From Paratinospora sagittata (Eukaryota > Streptophyta > Magnoliopsida > Ranunculales > Menispermaceae), in contig CM069600.1 of assembly GCA_035771175.1 (NCBI GenBank), positions 12,666,420 to 12,730,419 of the forward strand: a stretch of DNA of 64,000 nt, written 5' to 3'. The position numbers and the translations under genes were made by a program. The notes under the pieces are model-generated. The model worked only from the letters and a program-made list of their open reading frames with translations. It was not told the DNA's origin and ran no database searches. Below, in pieces: positions 48,819 to 57,439 of the stretch; position 1 is the stretch's first letter, and each line of letters starts with the position of its first letter.

Positions 48819-50134
48819 GACGCATAAGCAATTGAAGACGCTACTATCTCGTTTCTGTGGTCAATCCATATATTTTCACAAGAAAGAACAGTGAAAATAG
48901 ATTTTTAATTCATATTTCCACTAGTTCTTAGTTTTATTTTTCTACTGGAACATATATCAATTTTATTAAAATTATAGAACATTTCTAAAATTATTCTGTC
49001 CACATTGACACGTGTAAAATCAGTTCTACTACCATTTTACGACCTTCAACAGGTATTTTACTAAGGTTTTACACGTTCGCAGAGGTCAAGAAAGTAAATT
49101 TTACTCACTAAAATCATATATTTAGTTACTAAAAATATTAAATCATATCCAAAAATCATGATCTTATCATCGAAAGGTCCGAAATTAGTATATCTATTTT
49201 TCTAAAGTCTCAAACTGGTGTTTCACAGGATTCCAATTCGATTTTATTTGCCGGAAATAATCACAATACTGTTCATTGGAGACATGTATAATTTTACTAA
49301 AATTGTCAAACGGTCTCCAAAAATCATGAAATTAGCATCGATGGACTCACAACAGTCCATTCTACCATTCTGTAGCCTTCAACTGGAGTTTCATCGGGTT
49401 TCAATATGATTCAAAAGGTCTCCAATATCAAATCTAACTTCCAACAACTATAAAAATTTCAAATGAACAAATAAATGAAATCTAACCACATATTCGGGGT
49501 TTCTACAGTCTAGGAAGTGTTTTACAACCTTTTAAGCAAATTTTCATTCAAGTTGGGTCAAAACCCCAATTTCGAAAACACCGTAAAATAGCTCCTATAG
49601 GAAAAATTACTCCGAGAGAATCGTTGCATCTAGCTTAACTATCAATTTCACGAAGAAATAAAGTGAAAATTACTTACCGGGGGTCCCGATTCGGCAAAAA
49701 TCCTGCGATTCACTTTTCTCCTCCTCTTTCCTTCTCTTTGTTCTTTTTTTTTTTTTTTTTCTCTTTCTCTTCTATTTTTTTTTCACGTTGGAGAGAGTTG
49801 GAGAGAGAGATTAAAAATGAGAGAATGAGATAAGAATCTCATTTAATATCATCCCATGATTTCAAAGCCTCTTAGTTAAACAACTCCCCCGATCAAATTT
49901 CATTAATTCATTAAATCATACTACAATCCACATATTTAATTAGCCAACCCCATTCACCTTACTGAATTTATATTATTCATTTAATAATTTCATTTATTTA
50001 CTAATACTTCTTAAATATAGCATGTATTTTCATACACGCATATATTACCTCTTACGTATAAAATATATGTATTATACATCTCGATATATGCATAATTTAA
50101 TGTATGTATTTAATTAAAACTACGGGGTGTTACA
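48819..50134 (-). repeat. 5' LTR remnant of G
   Basis: Starts (minus strand) TGTAACACCCCGTAG and runs 1316 bp to the Athila LTR. It has a CT/GA-rich tract at 49715-49825. The first 90 bases match the 3' LTR closely. The remainder of this LTR is lost. Confidence 0.82.
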
Positions 50135-50139
50135 GTGCG

Positions 50140-50455
50140 GATTGAGGTGTCAGTGTGTAGGCGCGTGACAAGGCGGTCGACGCATGTGCACATATCGATT
50201 TGGTCAACACACAAACGGAGGTTGCTCCATCATAGACCAAGTGGTTGGCACACATCTCGAGGTGTAGGCATGGGTGCTCATGATGATGAGGTCAAAGTAC
50301 AGACAGATATAGTCAATGTGCATACTAGTGTGGTCAATGCATGGATCAAAATGGTCAACATGCAATGCACGTATTGAGGTTGTCGACTCGTATATCGAGG
50401 TTGATCTCCGTGCATACAGATGTGGTTGACACGTGTACCAAGTTGGCCGCAAGAT
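50140..50455. repeat. 21-bp degenerate array in the leader of F (second part)
   Basis: About a dozen units with the words GGTCAACA, GGTTGACACGTGTACC and GGTCGACGCATGTGCAC. This is the other half of the array at 36295-36480, split by G. Confidence 0.78.
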
Positions 50456-50463
50456 CTTTGTTT

Positions 50464-50477
50464 TGATACCTTGGTAT
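50464..50477 (-). other. Primer-site-like palindrome of F
   Basis: GATACC TT GGTATC lies a few bases after the F LTR end. On the minus strand it reads AAGGTATCAAAACAAAG, a weak match to the tRNA-Met primer site (TGGTATCAGAGC). The perfect 6-bp inverted repeat may be chance. Confidence 0.5.
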
Positions 50478-50483
50478 CATAGG

Positions 50484-52498
50484 TGTCACGAGCCTTCCCT
50501 CCCCGCCCATTAGGGTGACATCATAACCGGAACAAAGTATTATACACTGTACATACAAGTATACAATATCCTGTCAGCTTTCAAGAATACACAATTCTTA
50601 TAAATTTCGTCAGCATGTCCCCCATAAAATGGACATCTCACACATAAAGTTGGTCACATCAATCAATTCACATATGTATAACCATCCACATTTATATAAT
50701 CATCACCATAATATTAACATGTTACCATAATGTCTCTCATTTTCCATTTTCCATCCATAAGGTCATATTCATATCACCACTCCACTCATCTAAGTGATAA
50801 CATTTACATATAAGATTATATATACATTATCAAAAGTAAACAAGTTTAAAACACTCCCTCCATACATACATCACAAAAGAAGATCTGAAGAGCCTTCTAC
50901 TCTTTCTCGTCTTTCCCTTTCCTTTATGTTTTTACCTGAAATATTGGAGGGGAGTGGGTGAGCTACAAATGCTCAGTGAATATTTCATGTTATGGCAATT
51001 ATATGTATTTATGTAAACATGTAATTTAAAGCATAAAAACGCTTATCAAAACATGTATGCAATGTTCAAATAACATATACATGCTCACAACATACTTTGG
51101 AGATTCCATGCAATATTTTCAACAAATCATGCAAGGTTTTCAATGAAATTCACAATCTCCCACCTTCCAAGTAATAGAGCGGGTCTAACCCTTTGTATGG
51201 CCTCTACAAGGTAACCACAACCTCTAATTACTCAATTCAAAATTCATTTCAAGGATTGATAATCTTGGTTAGGACAGTCTACTGCACAATGAGGTTACAT
51301 ATAACACTCACCCGGGACAAATTTCCAACAGAATGAACTCATGTTTGACTCGCCTTTGCAAGTCTAACATGCTCCAATGCTAAAACATTTCATGAATTGC
51401 AATAAAATACAATGATCAATTCAATACATAACATGCTTACATTCAAATCATTTTCTATCTATAATGCCATATAAAGAAACCAAAACAAAGGAAACACTCA
51501 CAATGGTTTGCACACTAATACCACTCAATTGTACATTTCCAGCACAACATGTCACTTGTGATCATTACACCAGTCACCAAATGTTCAAATTCAGATTTTC
51601 ATCACTGCAATTATGCAATTCAAATTGTTCTTAATCACAATCATCCAGCAAAACATATTTAAATCAACAAAAACTCCATTAATGGAGCTCCAAACCCTCA
51701 GCTGGGGTGGAACATTCCACCATTACAATACCTTAATTTAATAGGATTTCAAACCCAAATCACTTTTAGAATATCAAAGAAACACTTACCAATCAACAAC
51801 ACATCAAATCTTCATCTTTCTAGGATCAAACCCTTATTTTCAGTCATCCAAACCAACCGTCAAAATCTTAGAAAAATTAGATATGTCGAATAACTTGACG
51901 AGAGGAATTTAAATCTTAAATTTCTAGCTCCAAAGGACAAGCCCTTACCTTGGATCTCCCAAGCTCTTTCCTCTCTTTCCGTTTTCGTTCTGCTCCTTTC
52001 TAGTTCTTTCTAGCTCAAATGAGCTGAAAATTTGGGAAAATCATATTTTAAAATCTTAAACCACCTCACCGTCATTTAAAAGAAAAACATTGTCTGATCA
52101 TGAGAAGCGTGCTTCTCCTAAGAAGGAGTGCGCTTCTCCTAAGAAGGAGCGCGCTTCTCCTTCGCCCAAAAAATAGGATTTTGCTAGAACTCGTGAGGAA
52201 CGTGCTTTTCCCTTGACAAGAGTGCACTTCTCTGAAGTTTTTCAAAAACATTGCTCTCGTGTTTTTCACTATGGAAGCACGCTTCTCCCTTAAAAGCGCG
52301 CTTCTCGCTGTTTCAACTTGAAAATTTCATTTTAAGTGCCTATCCAATTGTCCAATTATGGTCTTAGGGTATTAATAACCTATAATACACACAATTACAC
52401 TATTCTAAGACCGTATACACACGTATATGCATATAAATACGACTAATAATACATATAAATCAACTATTATGTTTCACTCTAATGTACATGATGTTACA
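50484..52498 (-). repeat. 5' LTR of F
   Basis: The plus-strand left end is TGTCACGAGCC and the right end is GATGTTACA, about 2.0 kb. It shares blocks with the G LTR and with D. It holds the shared LTR box on the minus strand (50935-50990) and the GCGC array at 52085-52310. It sits in the leader of H. The 3' part of F is not found in the window. Confidence 0.8.
52085..52310. repeat. GC-rich degenerate array, core GGAGCGCGCTTCTCC
   Basis: Seven or so near-palindromic words such as GGAGTGCGCTTCTCC and GGAGCGCGCTTCTCC, three of them tandem at 52110-52162. It corresponds to the array in D but differs in copy number. Confidence 0.82.
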
Positions 52499-52609
52499 TT
52501 AGGGGTAAATCTAGGTCTAGTCAAGTTTGTTTAAAAATTTGAGAGTTTTGCATTGATGCCAACAAAAGTGGTATGAAAGGGATTAATCATTCAAATCTAG
52601 GATCTTCAT

Positions 52610-52621
52610 GCTCTGATACCA
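52610..52621 (-). other. Primer-binding site of H
   Basis: On the minus strand TGGTATCAGAGC follows the H LTR end after a few T. It is an exact match to the plant tRNA-Met primer site. Only about 110 bases of H leader (52499-52609) remain before F. Confidence 0.88.
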
Positions 52622-52626
52622 AAAAT

Positions 52627-54074
52627 TGTCACACCCCAATTTATAATACAACAACTCATGTAATGTACAAAACAAAAGGGAAAATCGGAGTGCGAGCAAT
52701 CTTAGACATTGACTCAGATATTTATTCATCCTCCATTAATGAATGATGGTACAAAGTATACAACACATTTATATATATATATATATATATATACGAGTAT
52801 GCAACGAAATCTATCAAACTACCTAGATCTAAGTCAACGTTCGTACTTTACGCTCTTCATTCTGCACGTAGCTTTCATTGGCTCTCACTCTAGCCCAAAC
52901 GTTTGAACCCTAGAAAGATAACAACGGGATGAGCTAAAAAGCGCATTGGATCAAACAAATATTCCATGGTTTATGTTAATCAAGAAAGGAATCATCACAT
53001 ATCATCAATAAATATAAAACACAACATCAAATCATACATAATGACAGTTAATCATTATTCAAAGAATAAATACGAAAAGGTAGTTCCAAGCTCTCAAGCT
53101 GAGCGAAAAATCTCAACTGAAGTAGGTAAGGCAGCTTCAGCCCATTATGCCGAGCGCCAGAGTTCATGAATGAAATGGAGATCATCATAGGTACAATATG
53201 GTATAACTTCATGCATGTGAATATATGACAAATAAATACATGCATGAAAAATTTATGGAAAAACATAAAGCACGCAAACCTATGCATTCATCCCCACCTT
53301 GCGAGTCTTTAAAGTTCCTTTGTGAGGATGAATAATATCATGACCATTCCTTCATCCATAGAAGCACCGCGCCACCACGTCTCCGAGAGCAGGAACACAA
53401 CATCGCGACGCATCTCTAGAGCAATAGGGTGAGCCATGGCTAAAAATGGCGCCTTTAAAGGCCTATTTATAGGAAATTCTATGAAGACGTATTCCACTCT
53501 ACAAAGACGTCTTCCTTATGTTTGGCCATACATGTTTTGGCCCTTCTAGGCCTCAATGATGATCGAATATCAATTTAACTCTACATAATTCATGGCCTAC
53601 CTAGGCCCAACCATTCATTATTCATGGCCTATCAACGCCCAATATATGATAATTAATCTTCACATCCCTAACCTCTCAAAGGTTAAATTTGATAATACTG
53701 ATAACCTACCAAGGTCCCATTAATCATACTTGGAGTATATAAAACTTCCAATAGCCTTAGGGATATTATTCATTAACCAAAGTCCAATAATCCTTGATCA
53801 TCCAATATATTTAATCTCAATTGTTTAATCTTTCTCCCAAGGTTCATTATTTTCAATTGAATCCTTATTTATCCTATAAGGTCATTAATCCAAATATCAT
53901 TAAACTTCTTTACTTAAAAGGGTATCAATTAATATTATTAATTGATTTTTAATTACTTGCCAATATTATATGTTCACGAATTGTAGTACAGTATTTTAGG
54001 TTAGTTAAGCAATGTTGTGTTATCTAACCTTGGTTTATTAACTAAGGTTAAGTTTATCCAAACCTAGGGTATCA
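52627..54074 (-). repeat. 5' LTR of H
   Basis: 1448 bp, TGATACCCTAGGTTTGG at its minus-strand start and GGGGTGTGACA at its end. The first 130 bases match LTR fragment N (61149 onward). The middle matches solo LTR J. It contains a TA run (52770-52792) and the shared LTR box on the minus strand near 52910-52945. Confidence 0.82.
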
Positions 54075-54081
54075 CTCTACC

Positions 54082-54371
54082 TGTCACACCCTGGGTTGCA
54101 CAGCGTGCCCCCTACCCAGGTGTGGGCGCACCCCCTCGGGGCGAACGCCTAAGCCATTATGGATCCATAATATTGTCCCATCCCGGTACAGCCACCGCCA
54201 CACAAGGACGTCTCTTGTACACGGGATCATTTGTCTGACACTATTCATGAGTGAATAGTACAGGGCCTCCCCCAGAATCGAACTCGAGACCTCCCTTAAG
54301 GAGTCTGATTTCGCATTCTGAGTAACCACTGAGCCAATAAGGGGACACGCTGTGCAACCCAGGGTGTGACA
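54082..54371 (-). mobile_element. 290-bp element with LTR-3'-end-like inverted termini and a tRNA-like Pol III promoter
   Basis: Both ends read TGTCACACCCTGGGTTGCAC inward, then AGCGTG; the inverted repeat is about 32 bp with one mismatch. CTACC lies on both sides (54077-54081, 54372-54376). On the minus strand an A-box-like TGGCTCAGTGG (about 54322-54336) and a B-box-like GAGTTCGATTC (about 54279-54290) stand at tRNA-like spacing, as in tRNA-derived SINEs. GGGTGTGACA is how LTRs H and M end, so both termini look like LTR 3' ends. No coding capacity. Confidence 0.8.
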
Positions 54372-54376
54372 CTACC

Positions 54377-55395
54377 CCTATGACTTGAACGCGCTGTTCA
54401 AATTTCCCACATCCACTATGGATCCTACTTAACCTGGTGAGGATAAACCCATACAAAACCTCTTACACATGAGGATAAACCTTACAAACACTGTTTCTTG
54501 GTTAAGGAGCTTCCCCAAATGACTTACTAGCCAAATTGAATACAAAGAGTGAGATTGAAAGTTGTTCTTACCAAAAAAACCTTAGAGATACTTGTAGACC
54601 TAAGTGATTTTTCACTTAGTTTTTTCTTAAGTGTTTTGATGCGAACAAACAATATAACAATTGGTGCTAATGTTTGAATCTAGTATATTTCAACACCAAA
54701 GATCAAATCAAAGGAAATACAAGATCAAAGTACTTCAAGTCCTTCAAGCAAAGGATCAACCACATTCAAAGCTTGAACAACTTGAGAGAAAGAAGAAATA
54801 AGAGGTTGAGAGTCTTTGTGTGTAGAATTAGGATGTAGTTTTCCTTAGTTCTAGTTTGCTCAATGACTCTCTTAAATTCATGCATGAATTCATCTTTCTT
54901 TAAAAATGATTTTTAAATATTCAAACATGTTTGATTTATGTTTTTAAAGTATTTCAAACTTGTGTTTGAATCATATTTGCACTTATTTTAATCAAAATAG
55001 CATTTCTACAAAGTTTTCCAAAAACTTATCGATTTAAGTTTTCAAGTTCAACTTGTTTTGAATTTAAACTTGTTTTCTTTGTTTGAAATGATTTCAAAGT
55101 GTTTTAATCATCAAAATGAATGTACTTGAATCATATTTTGATCCCAAATACTATTTCAAACCTTTAAGATTCATCTTTGAAGGATTTGAGTCATTTTGAA
55201 AGGATTTTAAAGAATTTTGAATACTATTTTAATGTTTGTTTAGTGTGGTAGAAACTAAGGTCAGGGCATTCAAGAACTTCAATTATCAATTCATTTTGGT
55301 AACATTATGGCAAAGGATTCAAACTTGAATGACGATGCCCATCTATTTAAGGAGAGTTTTTGGTTGATTTTACGTTTTCTTTTAACCTTTTTTTT
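54377..55395 (-). repeat. P: minus-strand copia-like LTR fragment (R-U5 part)
   Basis: On the minus strand a TATA-like CCTTAAATAG lies near 55345. Next comes sequence rich in short Lys/Phe-type runs, then CCTCATGTGTAAGAGG and TTTATCCTCACCAGG, a wording found in the U5 of copia-like LTRs. The end is missing where H begins. The class is an inference. Confidence 0.5.
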
Positions 55396-55429
55396 TCAAA
55401 AAATTGTGCTCTAGGGAACCAAAGAGTTT

Positions 55430-55832
55430 GGTTTGGCCAGACAAGACCGAGCCGACAATGTTAGGTTTGATATTGCCAATTGAACCTATTTTTTGTTGTT
55501 TTTGTGGTTTTTTCTGTCAATATGAACTTGGAGACATTTCTAGCCATTTTGAAAATGTCTATGGCCTTTCTAACCTTCTTTTAGTGGTAGGGTATCGTTC
55601 TCCACCTATTCTTATGATTTGGTTAACTTGGAAGTTAATCAAATCATTGGAATGAGAGAAGAACGATACCCACCACTCAAATTAGATTGTGAAGTCCATA
55701 GACAACACTAAAATAACTAAAAATATCTTCAATTTCAAAATGGCAAAGGAAAACCCCCAAAATAACAAAAAATATTTTCAACGATACATGATCGAACCTA
55801 ACACTATGGGTTCAATTCCGTTTAGCCAAACA
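55430..55832. repeat. Long inverted repeat, arms about 200 bp
   Basis: The sequence folds about 55630. The inner 50 bases of each side (55581-55629, 55632-55680) pair almost perfectly (GGGTATCGTTCT with AGAACGATACCC). The match weakens outward but is still clear at TGTCTATGG, at the TTTTTTGTT stretch and at GTTTGGCC / GGCTAAAC. It may be the U3 part of P. Confidence 0.8.
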
Positions 55833-55887
55833 AAAACACTTTGTTTAGCCAGACAGGACCAAACCAATAGTGTTAGGTTCGATCATG
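55787..55887. repeat. Hairpin with perfect 19-bp arms
   Basis: CATGATCGAACCTAACACT at 55787-55805 and its exact complement at 55869-55887, loop 63 bases. The left arm is also part of the right side of the long inverted repeat. Confidence 0.85.
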
Positions 55888-55928
55888 TCTGGCCAAATTG
55901 ATTTACTCTATTCGTTTGACCAAACCAA

Positions 55929-56012
55929 AAGCTCACCATCACCATTTTTCGTTTATACACATATTTTCTATGTTATATGGAAGCTTGCCATGAAAATGGT
56001 GATGGTGAGCTT
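55929..56012. repeat. Hairpin with perfect 20-bp arms
   Basis: AAGCTCACCATCACCATTTT at 55929-55948 and its exact complement at 55993-56012, loop 44 bases, 84 bases in all. The size fits a plant small-RNA precursor, but no expression evidence is available here. Confidence 0.85.
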
Positions 56013-56606
56013 TCGATGAGACTTTTTTATTTTGCACAAAAACACACACAGAAAATATGTATTTTCTTACCAAATCAATTAGATTGAGTTAATGCCCAAA
56101 ATCTTTCTCAAGTTGAAAACAATCCAAAAATGCGTGCTCACTACCTGATTGGCTTGGTGTGAGAGTTGAAGAAGAAGAAGAATGTGACTGACGGTGGTGT
56201 GAGGAGGCTTGGAGGGGGTTAGGGTTTAGGAGACAAAGAAAGACAGTGAGAGGTGGGTTGGAGGGTAGTTCAGGTATTTTGAGGTTTTTTGTGGGTAAAG
56301 ATCGCAATAGAATTTGGGGTGGAATAAAATTAGCAAGTGGGTAAGAATAGTGGTATAGTAAGGTATATTTAGAATTTTCCATGAAGAAATCATTAGCATG
56401 TGATCATTTGTGCTAATAAATGACTACCATTATATGTACAATACGTGACATTTAATAGTATCATCATCACAGTTGTTGGGCACGTGCAAGTGACATAAAT
56501 GAGGATGAATAATTGCGACAAAAAAAATCCTTATTAAGGAAAGCTAGCGATAACTAACTCAAAGGTGATAAATCATCAATCAAGATGTTGTGCACGCAAA
56601 TTAGTT
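56013..56606. other. Spacer before LTR K
   Basis: Holds a 97-codon minus-strand frame (56089-56382) with no recognised domain and a low-complexity Ser run. I do not call it a gene. Confidence 0.4.
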
Positions 56607-56704
56607 ACCACTGTTGGCCTAATTGGCCTAGCTCAGAGGTGATAAAGCATCACTGAGATTTTAATTGTATTTATCAAGTTTTAAATGAAAAATTAAAATT
56701 ATTT

Positions 56705-57150
56705 TTAAATGTCCATCAGAATGCTAATATATCTTTCAGGACGCTAATATCTTAACAGTGCCTTCCAAGACTTGGTGAGTCAAGACGCTGATGAAACATT
56801 AGGACGCTGATGATGTTCAAGGTTGAAATGTACTTATTCATCAGGACACATACTTCATCAGTAGCAGCCTCATTTAAGTCAACCTGTGAACTTATCAGGA
56901 CGTTGATTCAAGATAAGCTCGCTAATTGTTTTTCGAGTTTTAATCTTTAAGGACGCTGATAGTTATGAGTTGGAAAAATATCAGAGCGTTGCCTCACTCA
57001 CACTTAAAGACCAACTTAATACCGTTCAGGACGCTGATCGTCCTTCAGCGCACTTATTATTTTTACGAGTTAAGAATATCAAGACGTTTACTCGTTAGTA
57101 GCGCCCTTGTGACTTTTAAATATTTTAAAACAAGGTAGGACGCTAATTGT
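56705..57150 (+). repeat. Degenerate array, core AGGACGCTGAT, in U3 of K
   Basis: About ten words of the form AGGACGCTGAT, AGGACGCTAAT or AGGACGTTGAT, spaced irregularly and ending about 130 bases before the TATA box. Confidence 0.8.
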
Positions 57151-57439
57151 GTAATCTGAAAAGAATCAGAATATTCGTGAATATTACATTTGCCATTTTC
57201 GTGAAAGATTCTAGCTGTTGTGAGTAAACGATCATTTTGAAATTAAAATTCAAATGACCAACAACTTCATTTCTACTGAGTCTATATATACTAGCACTTA
57301 GACTCAAACCAAACACCAAAAAAATTTGTTGAGCAAATACTTTAGAAAGTTAGTCAAATTTTCAATTTGTTTTCAGAGCTCAAATTGTTTTAGTTTTCAA
57401 AGTGTTTTCTTTGAAACTTAGCTTATTCAAAAGATTTTC

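Larger units (their letters stand above)
36489..50134 (-). mobile_element. G: minus-strand Ty3/gypsy element, decayed, with an Athila-like insertion
   Basis: The plus-strand left end TGTCACAACACCC and right end GGGGTGTTACA are flanked by GTGCG (36484-36488 and 50135-50139), so one integration event made both boundaries. The parts are a 3' LTR (36489-38075), degenerate pol (about 38100-40560), Athila-like sequence (about 40600-48818) and the beginning of the 5' LTR (48819-50134). Gag and the rest of the 5' LTR are gone, probably lost in a deletion that also removed the 3' end of the Athila-like element. Confidence 0.85.

Noticed and set aside
52499..54376. H LTR apparently flanked by both a purine tract (GGGGTAGAG) and a primer site, suggesting tandem elements sharing an LTR.
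   Set aside because: The sequence beyond the LTR start reads like a copia-like LTR (P), so the purine words are more simply target DNA that resembles a tract.
56089..56382. Possible minus-strand protein of 97 residues.
   Set aside because: No recognised domain, Ser-run low complexity and no visible promoter or splice context.
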